DNA of 64,000 nt, taken from contig PKTR01000002.1 of the NCBI GenBank assembly GCA_002869065.1, positions 1 to 64,000 on the forward strand, written 5' to 3'. Below are positions 55,843 to 64,000 of this stretch, piece by piece (within the stretch, counting starts at the first letter, position 1; every line of letters starts with the position of its first letter). Under the pieces are notes generated by a model that made no database searches, was not told the origin of the DNA, and saw only the letters and a program-made list of their open reading frames with translations. Made by a program: the position numbers and the translations under genes. Source of the DNA: Hyphomicrobiales bacterium (lineage in GTDB: Bacteria > Pseudomonadota > Alphaproteobacteria > Rhizobiales > Rhodobiaceae).

Positions 55843-56466
55843 TTACAGATTGTCGGCCGACATGACGATGCGCACCAGATCGGCGGCATTGCGGGCACCG
55901 AGTTTTTCCATGATGCGGGCACGATGGACTTCAATCGTGCGCGGGCTGATGCCGAGTTCACGGCCGGCTTCCTTGTTGGACGCGCCGGCTGTGATCTGGC
56001 CGAGCACCTGACGCTCACGCGGCGTCAGCGTTTCCCGACCCGGGAATTCGCGATCTTCGAGGTGTTCCGAATTGTGGATCCGCTGTTCGACCGCGGCCAT
56101 TGCCTCGCGCAACCGATTGACCACGGTTTCAGCGTCGAAGGGCTTTTCGATGAAGTCGAACGCGCCCTGCTTGATCGCGTTGACGGCCATCGGGATGTCG
56201 CCCTGGCCCGAGATAATGAAGATCGGTGCGGCGTAGTGATCGGCGTTGAGCTCCTTGAGGATGTCGATGCCGGAGCGACCGGGCATGTGAACGTCGAGCA
56301 GCACGCATCCGGGAATGCGTCCGTTGGCCGCTTCGAGGAAGCTGTCGCCGGTCGCGAAGGCTTGTACTTCAAACCCTTCCATCTCGAAGACGACCGCCAG
56401 AGCGTCACGCACGGCGGGATCGTCGTCGACGATGTAGATGACTGCCTGGTTCTCGTTCACCGCCAT
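55843..56466 (-). CDS. fixJ: Response regulator FixJ
   Basis: This 207-residue regulator has a receiver (YIVDDDPAV; phospho-Asp58 in VLLDVHMPG; Lys in IEKPFD) and a LuxR-type DNA-binding domain (LTPRERQVLGQITAGASNKE with ISPRTIEVHRARIMEKL). FixL phosphorylates it under low oxygen; it then activates genes such as fixK. Its start lies 17 bases after the fixL stop, so the two are probably one operon. Confidence 0.96.
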   Translation of the reverse strand: MAVNENQAVIYIVDDDPAVRDALAVVFEMEGFEVQAFATGDSFLEAANGRIPGCVLLDVHMPGRSGIDILKELNADHYAAPIFIISGQGDIPMAVNAIKQGAFDFIEKPFDAETVVNRLREAMAAVEQRIHNSEHLEDREFPGRETLTPRERQVLGQITAGASNKEAGRELGISPRTIEVHRARIMEKLGARNAADLVRIVMSADNL

Positions 56467-56483
56467 GAGTACGGCCCCCTCCC

Positions 56484-57668
56484 CTATTCCGCTGTTTTTT
56501 CGTCGCCCTGCGAGCGATCGTTGCCGGTTATCGGCAGCAGGAGCAGAAAGCGCGCGCCCTGTCCGTTGCCGCCCGGATCCACTGTCAGATCACCGCCGTG
56601 GTTCTGGGCGATGGTGCGGGAAATCGCCAGGCCGAGGCCGAGGCCGCTGCGCTTGTTGGTCGAAAACGCCTTGAACAGTTCGGCGCGGCGTCCTTCGGGA
56701 ATGCCGGGACCGGAATCGGCGATCTCGACCTCGACCCGTTCTCCCACACGGCGGATGCCGATGCGCACCCAGCGCTCGTCGCATTCGCGCACGGCCTCGA
56801 TAGCATTGCGCACCAGATTGGCGATGACCTGCTGGATCTGGACCGGATCGACGTCGACCGACGGCAGGTCCGGCTCGTCACTGCGACGGATCTCGACTTC
56901 ACCGGCGTAGCGCCCGAGCCGCGTCAGTTCGATCGCCTCGTCGATCAGCTCCTCCAGCCGCACCGCACGGCGCTGCGGTTCGCGCTTTTCGACGATCTGG
57001 CGCATCCGCTGGATGATCTTGCCGGCCCGGTCGGCCTCACCGACCGCCTTGGCGAGCACATCGATGGCGCGCTCGTCGGCGTCGACGCCGGTTTCCTCGG
57101 CGACGGTGCGCAGCCGCCGCGTGACCGCCTGCAGATAGAGCATGACCGCGGTAAGCGGCTGATTGAGTTCGTGAGCGACAGCGGCGCCGATCTCATCCAT
57201 CGCGCTGATGCGCGCGAGATGAACGAGTTGCGCCTGCAATTCGTCGATGCGCTTTTCGACCGCCTTGCGCTGACGCAGGTCGCGCAGAATGCCGATGAAC
57301 TGGCGCCCGACCGGCGTGATCGCCTCGCCGACGGACAATTCGACCGGGATCACCGTGCCGTCGCGATGCAGCCCGGCGACCTCACGGCCAATGCCGATGA
57401 TGCGCTTTTCCCCGGTTGTGCGGTAGTTGTGCATGTAGTCGTCGTGACGGTCGGCGTATTCGCGCGGCATGATCTTGACGACATTCTCGCCGATCATCTC
57501 GACAGCCGAATAGCCGAACAACCGCTCGCAAGCCTTGTTGTAGACCAACACCCGGCCGCGCTCGTCGGTGACCACGATACCGTCAACCGCCGTGTCGAGG
57601 ACGCTCGCAAGGCGCGACTCCGAGATGCTCTCGATTTCCTGGCCCAGATTTGTCCGTTCGTCACGCAT
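56484..57668 (-). CDS. fixL: Oxygen-sensing histidine kinase FixL (soluble)
   Basis: From ATG 57668 the product has 394 residues. The haem-PAS domain (about residues 15-135) has His75 in RHDDY as the proximal haem ligand and Arg95 in IIGIGREV, with exactly the 20-residue spacing of the His/Arg pair of Bradyrhizobium FixL. The kinase core has His166 (VAHELNQPL), N box (NLVRNAIEAV), DSGPGIPEG and GLGLGLAIS. There are no membrane helices, as in some FixL proteins. ATG 57704 is possible but has a poorer ribosome site. It is inactive with oxygen bound and active when oxygen is low. Confidence 0.95.
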   Translation of the reverse strand: MRDERTNLGQEIESISESRLASVLDTAVDGIVVTDERGRVLVYNKACERLFGYSAVEMIGENVVKIMPREYADRHDDYMHNYRTTGEKRIIGIGREVAGLHRDGTVIPVELSVGEAITPVGRQFIGILRDLRQRKAVEKRIDELQAQLVHLARISAMDEIGAAVAHELNQPLTAVMLYLQAVTRRLRTVAEETGVDADERAIDVLAKAVGEADRAGKIIQRMRQIVEKREPQRRAVRLEELIDEAIELTRLGRYAGEVEIRRSDEPDLPSVDVDPVQIQQVIANLVRNAIEAVRECDERWVRIGIRRVGERVEVEIADSGPGIPEGRRAELFKAFSTNKRSGLGLGLAISRTIAQNHGGDLTVDPGGNGQGARFLLLLPITGNDRSQGDEKTAE

Positions 57669-57746
57669 TCCGACAGGGGTCCTTGCACAAATCGCTTGTA
57701 GCATACGGGAAATTACGAGGAGCTCAATCCGTCTCCGCTCATTCCC

Positions 57747-58922
57747 TCAGGTTTTCAACCAGGCAACCAGACGCTCGGCGGCGGCTGCGAGCTGTTCCTC
57801 GCTGCGCGCGAAGCACAGACGGGCAAAGCCCGCGCCAGCAGCACCGAATGCGGTGCCCGGCGCAACCCCGACATTCGCCTCATCGACAAGGCGAAGACCG
57901 AGGCGCCTGGTGTCGGGCTCCTTGTCGACGCCGAAGAACAGGTAGAAGGCACCGTCAGGCACGGCGAAGCGCGCCTGGCCCGTCGAGGCGAGTGCATCGC
58001 AGACGATGTCGCGACCACGCAACGCCTGGGCGACCTGTGCGTCGACGAACGCGTCGCCCTCATCAAGGGCTGCAATCGCGCCGCGCTGCATGAAGGCGGC
58101 AACGCCCGAGGTCGAATACTGGATCAGGTTCTCGATCACCTGGCCGAGCGCCGGCGGCGCGGAAAGCCAGCCGACGCGCCAGCCTGTCATGGCCCAGTTC
58201 TTGGAGAAGGTGTTGACGTAGAGGATCTGCTCGTCGTCGTCGGCGAAGTCATAGAAGGACGGCGCGCGCGCCGCCTCGCCATAATAGAAGCGACCATAGA
58301 CCTCGTCGGCGATGATCCACAGGCCATGCTTGCGGGCAAAATCGAGGGTAGCGCGCAGGAACGCCTCATCGGCCACCCAACCGGTCGGGTTGCACGGCGA
58401 GTTGAGGTAGATCGCGCGGGTACGCGGCGTGCGGGCGGCGGCAAGCGCGTCGAGATCGAGCGTCCAGCCGTCGGGGGCAAACTGCATCGGCACCTCGACC
58501 GCCGCGGCGCCGGCGATGCCGATCGCGGCGGCGAAGTTCGGCCAGGCTGGCGTCGGGACCAGCACCTCGTCGCCGGCGCCGGCGACCATCTGGATCGCCG
58601 TCTGCATGGCCTGCATGCCCGAACCGGTGACGAAGAACCGCTCGGCATCGAAGGGCCGGCCATAATGGCGCTCATGATAGCGGGCGAGCGCCTCGCGCAG
58701 TTCGGGCAGGCCGCGCTGCCAGGTGTAGAAGGTCTCGCCCGCTTCGAGCGAACGGGCGGCGGCCCGGCAAATGAAATCGGGTGTCGGCAGATGGCCCTCG
58801 CCGACCCAGAGCGGGATCAGCCCTTCCCGGCCACGGCCATAATTGAAGACTTCGACGATACCGCTTTCGGGAGCCGCTTGGGCCTGCGGCTGCAGGGCGG
58901 CGATCAGTTGTTCGGCGTTCAT
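57747..58922 (-). CDS. PLP-dependent aminotransferase, class I/II
   Basis: This 391-residue fold-type I aminotransferase has the PLP lysine in NTFSKNWAMTGWRVGW, the Asp/Tyr pair in IIADEVYGRFYYG, and the Asn in NSPCNPTG. It resembles aspartate/aromatic-type transaminases acting on an amino acid with a 2-oxoacid. ATG 58922 gives full length. It is upstream of fixL on the same strand with a 78-base gap, but no functional link is evident. Confidence 0.92.
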   Translation of the reverse strand: MNAEQLIAALQPQAQAAPESGIVEVFNYGRGREGLIPLWVGEGHLPTPDFICRAAARSLEAGETFYTWQRGLPELREALARYHERHYGRPFDAERFFVTGSGMQAMQTAIQMVAGAGDEVLVPTPAWPNFAAAIGIAGAAAVEVPMQFAPDGWTLDLDALAAARTPRTRAIYLNSPCNPTGWVADEAFLRATLDFARKHGLWIIADEVYGRFYYGEAARAPSFYDFADDDEQILYVNTFSKNWAMTGWRVGWLSAPPALGQVIENLIQYSTSGVAAFMQRGAIAALDEGDAFVDAQVAQALRGRDIVCDALASTGQARFAVPDGAFYLFFGVDKEPDTRRLGLRLVDEANVGVAPGTAFGAAGAGFARLCFARSEEQLAAAAERLVAWLKT

Positions 58923-59028
58923 TTTGCGACCGCAATCGTTCTTTGGAGGCCGGCGAATCCGGTGTGGAGGCGTATCCGGAACGTCGGTGGGGATGGCGGG
59001 GCGCCGGACGGCGCCCCGAGAGGATCCG

Positions 59029-59454
59029 TCAGTTCTTCTTCAGCAGATCACGGATTTCTTCGAGCAGCACTTCCTGCTTCGGCGGGGCGGCCGGTTCGGC
59101 GGGTTTCGCCTCTTCTTCGCGCTTCAGTCGGTTGATCACCTTAACGACCATGAACAAGGCGAAGGCGATGATCAGAAACTTGATGATCGCGTTGATGAAG
59201 AGACCGATGTTCCAGGTCACCGCACCGGCTTCCTTGGCCGCGGCCACGGTCGCGAACGGGCCACCATCGGCGCCCTTGAGCACGATGAACAGATCGCTGA
59301 AATCGAAACCACCGAGCAGTACGCCGATCGGCGGCATGATGATGTCGTCGACGAGCGATGACACGATTGCCCCGAACGCCGCACCAATGACAATACCGAT
59401 CGCCATGTCGATCATATTGCCCTTCACGGCAAATTCCTTGAATTCCTTCAACAC
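59029..59454 (-). CDS. mscL: Large-conductance mechanosensitive channel
   Basis: This 141-residue protein has the MscL start ([19 protein letters not shown]), the pore-lining first helix ([20 protein letters not shown]), and a second helix ([20 protein letters not shown]) with a charged C-terminal coil ending EIRDLLKKN. It opens under membrane tension during osmotic downshock. The GTG at 59454 with AGGAGGAAG upstream is used; a longer frame has no family support. Single gene. Confidence 0.95.
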   Translation of the reverse strand: MLKEFKEFAVKGNMIDMAIGIVIGAAFGAIVSSLVDDIIMPPIGVLLGGFDFSDLFIVLKGADGGPFATVAAAKEAGAVTWNIGLFINAIIKFLIIAFALFMVVKVINRLKREEEAKPAEPAAPPKQEVLLEEIRDLLKKN

Positions 59455-59783
59455 CGTCTCTTCCTCCTGGAGATCCGCGCCCTTGCGACGCAAACAGGAC
59501 GACCCCTGACCGCGGCAGAATACGAAAAAACACGGAGCCTGGAAACAGGAACGTAAAGGGGAAATTTTGTTCGCCAGCTTTCGCTCGAAATCCGCCGCTG
59601 TCACCGGATTTTCCACCCGGCACCCGGGTCTGCGCGCCGTTTCCGAGAGGCAAAATTCCGTTGCGGATCGGCATTTTGTGGACAAGGCCGGCGGCTTGTG
59701 CTCCGATCGGGAAAAAGCTGCCAAAGCTGTCAAAACTGCAAGGGTAGCTCATAGGGAGACCGGGTAACGGTCGCAAAAGGGAA
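59455..59783. other. Divergent region between mscL and the hybrid kinase
   Basis: A 329-base gap without a gene. It probably contains the promoters of both divergent genes; no clear sites can be named. Confidence 0.4.
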
Positions 59784-62700
59784 ATGCTGCAAGGCTGGGT
59801 CGTCGTCGGTGCGGCGTTCGTTTACATCGGGTTTCTGTTCGCCGTCGCGAGTTACGGCGACCGCACCGGCAAGGCGCCCGCGCGCGCCGGACGGCCGGCT
59901 ATCTATGCGCTTTCGCTTGCCGTCTACTGCACCTCGTGGACCTTCTTCGGCTCGGTCGGCATGGCGGTGTCGAGCGGCCTCGATTTCCTGACGATTTATA
60001 TCGGCCCGATCCTGTTTTTCACCATCGGCTTCCCGCTGTTGCGCCGGATCGTGCGGCTCGCCAAGGCCGAACGCATCACCTCGATCGCCGACTTCATGGC
60101 CGCGCGTTACGGCAAGAGCCAGCCGGTGGCGGCCGTCGTCACGCTGATCGCGCTGGTCGGCACGGTTCCCTATATCGCGCTGCAGCTGAAAGCCGTGTCG
60201 ACGGCGCTGACGACGATGCTGACCAGCGCGCCGGTCACCGATGGCGGCATGGCGCCGGTGTTCGGCGATATCGCGCTGGTCGTCGCCTTCATGATGGCCG
60301 TCTTCACCGCGCTGTTCGGCACCCGCCACATCGACGCGACCGAGCATCAGGAAGGTCTGATGCTGGCGATCGCGACGGAGTCCGTGGTCAAGCTGGTCGC
60401 CTTTCTCGCCGCCGGCATCTTCGTCACCTTCTGGCTGTTCGACGGCCCGACCGACCTGCTCGCCCAGTTCAACGCCCGCACCGATGCGCAGCCGCTGTTC
60501 GACAGAAGCCTCAATGGCGGCACCTGGATCGTGCTGTCGCTGTTGTCGTTCTTCGCGGTGATGATGCTGCCGCGACAGTTCCATGTGACGATCACGGAAA
60601 ACCACAATGAAGCGGAACTGAAGCGCGCGCGCTGGCTGTTCCCGCTTTATCTGGTTCTGATCAACCTGTTCGTGGTGCCGATTGCCGCCGCCGGCCTGAT
60701 CACTTTCGGCGACACGGTCAATGCCGACGCCTTTGTGCTCGCCCTGCCGATGCAGGCGGATGCCCAGGCGATCACGCTCATCACCTTCATTGGAGGCCTG
60801 TCGGCGGCGACCGCGATGGTGATCGTCGCCTCGGTGGCGCTCGCCATCATGATTTCGAACGACCTCGTGATCCCCTTCATCCTGCGGCGTACCCAGTACG
60901 AGGATACGACGACGCAGAACATGGCGCGGCTTCTGCTCAACATCCGCCGCGCCGCGATCGGGCTCACTCTGCTGCTCGCCTACATCTACTACCGCCTCGT
61001 CGGCGGGACGGCGGCGCTCGCCTCGATCGGTCTGCTGTCATTCGCCGCGATCGCCCAATTCGCGCCGGCCTTCCTCGGCGGCCTGGTGTGGCGGCGGGCA
61101 ACGGCGCGCGGCGCCATCGCCGGCATGGTCGGCGGCTTCCTCGTTTGGACCTACACGCTGCTTCTGCCGACCTTCGTCGCAGCCGACCTCATCCCGCGCG
61201 CACTGCTTGATGCCGGGCCGTTCGGTATCGCCATGCTGCGCCCGCAGGAACTGTTCGGGATGAACATCGATCCGTTCATTCACGGCGTGTTCTGGAGCCT
61301 TGCCGTCAACGTCGTGTGTTACGTCGCCTTTTCGCTGAGCCGTACGCCGGAAGCGATCGAACGGCTGCAGGCGAGCATGTTCGTGCCGAGCGACCTGACG
61401 CCAGCGCCGGCGCTCAGGCTATGGCGCACCGCGGTGACGGTGGAGGATCTGCGCAGCACGGTCGCCCGTTATCTCGGCGACGAACGAGCCGAGCGCGCAT
61501 TCGACCGCTACGCGCGCGAGGGCGATGCACCGCTGATCGGTCATCAGACGGCGGATGCGCATCTGATGCGCTATTCCGAACAACTGCTCGCCAGCGCCAT
61601 CGGTGCGGCATCGGCCCGGTTGGTGATCTCGCTTCTGGTCAAGCAGCGCGATCCCGCCACCAAGGGCGCGATGAAGCTGCTCGACGATGCCACGGCGGCG
61701 ATCCAGTACAATCGCGACCTCCTGCAGACCGCGCTCGATCAGGTCGGCCAGGGCATTGCGGTGTTCGACCGCGAGTTGCGGCTGTCCTGCTGGAACCGGC
61801 AGTACCGCCAGCTGCTCGGTCTGCCGCCGGAACTCGGCCATGTCGGCACGCCGCTCAGCGACATCCTGATGTCGATTGCAGAGAGCGGCGAGTTCGGCGC
61901 CGGCAGCCGCGATCTTGCTGTCGCCGACCGCATGACGCGCATCGTCAAGCATCTCGCCGCCTTCCAGGAGCATCTGGCGTTGAGCGGCACGGTGCTCGAG
62001 GTGCGCACCAGCCCGATGCCCGACGGCGGCATCGTGCTGACCTACACCGATATCACCGAGCGGGTGATGGCGGAGGAGGCGCTGGCGCGGGCCAACGAGA
62101 CGCTGGAAAAACGGGTGCGCGAGCGCACCATGGAACTGACCCGGCTCAACCAGGAACTGATCCGCGCCAAGCGCGAGGCCGACAACGCCAATCTCGGCAA
62201 AACGCGTTTCCTCGCTGCCGCCGGCCACGATATCCTGCAACCGCTCAACGCCGCGCGGCTTTATGTGCAGAGCCTCGTCGACCGCTTCTCGGAAAGCGAG
62301 AACCGGGATCTGGTGCGCAATATCGAGGCGTCACTGGAATCGGTGGAAGAGATCATCGGCGCCGTGCTCGATATCTCGCGGCTCGACACGGGCGCACTGA
62401 AACCGGAGATCAGCATCTTCCGTCTCGATACGCTGCTCGATCAGGTACGCGTCGATTTCGAACCGATGGCAAAGGACAAGGGCCTCGACCTTCGTTTCGT
62501 GTCACCGCATCTTTCGGTGCGCTCCGACCGGCGGCTGCTGCGCCGGCTGTTGCAGAACCTCGTCTCCAACGCGATCAAATACACAGGGTCGGGGCGCATT
62601 CTCGTCGGCTGCCGACGGCAGCGCAACAAGGTGCGGATCGAGGTTCACGACACCGGCATGGGCATTCCGCTGTCGAAGCAGAAGGAGATCTTCGCCGAGT

Positions 62701-63296
62701 TCCAGCGGCTTGAGGAAGGCGCGCGCGCTGCGCGTGGTCTCGGCCTCGGCCTGTCGATCGTGGAACGCATTTCCCGCGTCCTGCATCACCCCGTGACCGT
62801 CGTCTCGACGCCGGACAAGGGCTCGCGGTTCGCCGTCGAATTGCCGATCACCACGGCGGTGCCGGTCGAAGCGGCACCGGTTGCCGAAACCCCGGTTCCG
62901 GCCTCGCGCCTCGAAGGGCTTCTGGTTCTGTGCATCGACAACGAGCCGAAGATCCTGTCGGGCATGCGGACCCTGCTCGAGGGTTGGGGCTGCACGGTGC
63001 TGACCGCGAACGACAAGAGCGAGGCGGCGCTGGCGATTCAGGGGTCGGAGCGCATGCCCGATCTGTTGTTCGTGGACTACCACCTCGACGCGGGCACGGG
63101 GATCGAGGCCGCCGTCCACCTGCGCTGGAAATTCGGTATCGACCTGCCGGGCGCACTGGTGACGGCCGACCGCTCGCCGGCGGTTCGCGCGGACGCCGAG
63201 GCGAAGAACCTCACGGTGCTACAGAAGCCGGTGAAACCGGCAGCGCTCAGGGCGTTCGCCGCACAGGTGAAGAACTACCGCTCGGCTGCGGAATGA
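59784..63296 (+). CDS. Hybrid histidine kinase with sodium/solute-symporter-like N-terminus
   Basis: This 1170-residue membrane sensor has about twelve membrane helices of the sodium:solute symporter family in residues 1-520. A PAS domain at about residues 640-760 (TALDQVGQGIAVFDRELRL) and a short coiled coil follow. The kinase core has His815 in AAGHDILQPL, N box (NLVSNAIKY) and GLGLGLSIV. A C-terminal receiver carries Asp1098 in LLFVDYHLD. This is the architecture of CrbS/MxtR-type kinases, some of which control acetate use. It is convergent with a LuxR-type regulator gene 12 bases away. Confidence 0.93.
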   Translation: MLQGWVVVGAAFVYIGFLFAVASYGDRTGKAPARAGRPAIYALSLAVYCTSWTFFGSVGMAVSSGLDFLTIYIGPILFFTIGFPLLRRIVRLAKAERITSIADFMAARYGKSQPVAAVVTLIALVGTVPYIALQLKAVSTALTTMLTSAPVTDGGMAPVFGDIALVVAFMMAVFTALFGTRHIDATEHQEGLMLAIATESVVKLVAFLAAGIFVTFWLFDGPTDLLAQFNARTDAQPLFDRSLNGGTWIVLSLLSFFAVMMLPRQFHVTITENHNEAELKRARWLFPLYLVLINLFVVPIAAAGLITFGDTVNADAFVLALPMQADAQAITLITFIGGLSAATAMVIVASVALAIMISNDLVIPFILRRTQYEDTTTQNMARLLLNIRRAAIGLTLLLAYIYYRLVGGTAALASIGLLSFAAIAQFAPAFLGGLVWRRATARGAIAGMVGGFLVWTYTLLLPTFVAADLIPRALLDAGPFGIAMLRPQELFGMNIDPFIHGVFWSLAVNVVCYVAFSLSRTPEAIERLQASMFVPSDLTPAPALRLWRTAVTVEDLRSTVARYLGDERAERAFDRYAREGDAPLIGHQTADAHLMRYSEQLLASAIGAASARLVISLLVKQRDPATKGAMKLLDDATAAIQYNRDLLQTALDQVGQGIAVFDRELRLSCWNRQYRQLLGLPPELGHVGTPLSDILMSIAESGEFGAGSRDLAVADRMTRIVKHLAAFQEHLALSGTVLEVRTSPMPDGGIVLTYTDITERVMAEEALARANETLEKRVRERTMELTRLNQELIRAKREADNANLGKTRFLAAAGHDILQPLNAARLYVQSLVDRFSESENRDLVRNIEASLESVEEIIGAVLDISRLDTGALKPEISIFRLDTLLDQVRVDFEPMAKDKGLDLRFVSPHLSVRSDRRLLRRLLQNLVSNAIKYTGSGRILVGCRRQRNKVRIEVHDTGMGIPLSKQKEIFAEFQRLEEGARAARGLGLGLSIVERISRVLHHPVTVVSTPDKGSRFAVELPITTAVPVEAAPVAETPVPASRLEGLLVLCIDNEPKILSGMRTLLEGWGCTVLTANDKSEAALAIQGSERMPDLLFVDYHLDAGTGIEAAVHLRWKFGIDLPGALVTADRSPAVRADAEAKNLTVLQKPVKPAALRAFAAQVKNYRSAAE

Positions 63297-63308
63297 AGGT
63301 CCGGAAAA

Positions 63309-63986
63309 TCAGGCGTCCGAAGTAACCGACTGCCACTGGCCGGCTTCGATCCGGTTGGCGGCGATGACGGCCTGGGTCCGGCTTTCGACGCCGAGCTTTT
63401 GCAGGATCGCCGAGACGTGCGCCTTGACGGTCGCTTCCGATACGCTGAGTTCGTAGGCGATCTGCTTGTTGAGCAGCCCCTCGCTCAGCATCATCAGCAC
63501 GCGCACCTGCTGCGGCGTCAGCGACGCGAGACGGGTGACCAGATCCTGGATCTCGTCGTCATCCTCGGCGTTGACGTTGAAGTCGGCCGGGACCCAGATG
63601 TCGCCCTGCAGCACCGCGCCGATCGCGGCGCGAATGACATCGGTGCCGAGAGACTTCGGGATGAAGCCGGCGGCGCCGAATTCCATGCAACGGCGGATGG
63701 CGGCGTGATCCTCGGTTCCCGAAACGATAACGACGGGGACGCCGGGATATTGCGCCCGCAGATACATCAGGCCGGAGAAGCCGCGCATGCCGGGCATCGA
63801 CAGGTCGAGGAGGACGAGATCGACGTCGCTGCTCGCCTCGAGTTCGCGGGAAACCTGATCGAGGGTTCCGGCTTCCGTGATGCGGATGTCGCCGAAGGTT
63901 TCAGAAAGGGTCTGCCGCAAGGCGCCGCGAAACAGAGGGTGGTCGTCGGCAATGATGAAATGACTGGCGGACATCAATTCGGACAT
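63309..63986 (-). CDS. LuxR-type response regulator
   Basis: This 225-residue regulator has a receiver (FIIADDHPLF; phospho-Asp61 in LVLLDLSMPGMRG) and a LuxR/NarL-type output (LTPQQVRVLMMLSEGLLNKQ and LSVSEATVKAHVSAIL). ATG 63986 with GGGAGGG upstream is chosen over a GTG three bases before. Its neighbour is the symporter-like hybrid kinase; regulators of this type (CrbR/ErdR/AgmR) pair with such kinases elsewhere. A role in acetate or alcohol metabolism is an inference. Confidence 0.92.
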   Translation of the reverse strand: MSELMSASHFIIADDHPLFRGALRQTLSETFGDIRITEAGTLDQVSRELEASSDVDLVLLDLSMPGMRGFSGLMYLRAQYPGVPVVIVSGTEDHAAIRRCMEFGAAGFIPKSLGTDVIRAAIGAVLQGDIWVPADFNVNAEDDDEIQDLVTRLASLTPQQVRVLMMLSEGLLNKQIAYELSVSEATVKAHVSAILQKLGVESRTQAVIAANRIEAGQWQSVTSDA

Positions 63987-64000
63987 CACAATACCCTCCC

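Overview
The window looks like a GC-rich chromosomal segment of an alphaproteobacterium, most probably of the Hyphomicrobiales (Rhizobiales). The reasons are an ALA synthase (hemA) of the Shemin pathway, a soluble FixL/FixJ/FixK oxygen circuit beside ccoNOQP-ccoGHIS and hemN, and the run murA, DUF2948, hisD, UPF0262, LMW phosphatase-like, infA, maf, yacG, which is a familiar order in that group. No rRNA gene, CRISPR array or insertion sequence was seen; there is one tRNA (Thr, GGU anticodon).

Layout. 1-3.7 kb: the 5' part of a very large repetitive cadherin-like/RTX surface protein on the minus strand, running off the window. 4.0-5.7 kb: a Cache-domain chemoreceptor. 6.0-14.4 kb: a cell-surface polysaccharide cluster with two family-25 and two family-4 glycosyltransferases, an FkbM and a second methyltransferase, a GSCFA protein, an SGNH-like protein and a secreted carbohydrate-esterase-like protein. 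14.4-19.7 kb: small envelope proteins, cytochrome b561, a secreted EF-hand protein divergent from an OmpR-type two-component system, then a stand-alone BLUF blue-light receptor.

19.7-29.5 kb: a 9.8-kb integrated element bounded by a 41-bp repeat of the tRNA-Thr 3' end. It carries a tyrosine integrase, a serine recombinase, BRO/Rha-type phage antirepressor-like proteins, a secreted nuclease, several unknown genes, and a three-gene cargo of unknown function next to the distal attachment site. Its non-coding DNA is rich in palindromes and short repeats that look like operators.

29.5-38.4 kb: tRNA-Thr and the core murA-to-yacG housekeeping segment, with an acyl-CoA-synthetase/SDR pair inserted between maf and yacG. 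38.4-43.3 kb: a MarR-like protein, a secreted protein, hemA, rsgA and a hypothetical gene.

43.5-57.7 kb: the microaerobic respiration block. FixL senses oxygen through a haem-PAS domain and phosphorylates FixJ; FixJ probably activates the FixK/FNR-type regulator. FixK-type boxes precede both that regulator and hemN. HemN and HemA supply haem, CcoNOQP form the cbb3 oxidase, and CcoGHIS assemble it and supply copper. A receiver-only regulator sits beside fixJ and an unexpected secreted protein sits between ccoI and ccoS. 57.7-64 kb: an aminotransferase, MscL, and a transporter-like hybrid histidine kinase convergent with a LuxR-type response regulator.

Protein names are assigned by reading motifs and family resemblance; no database search was run.
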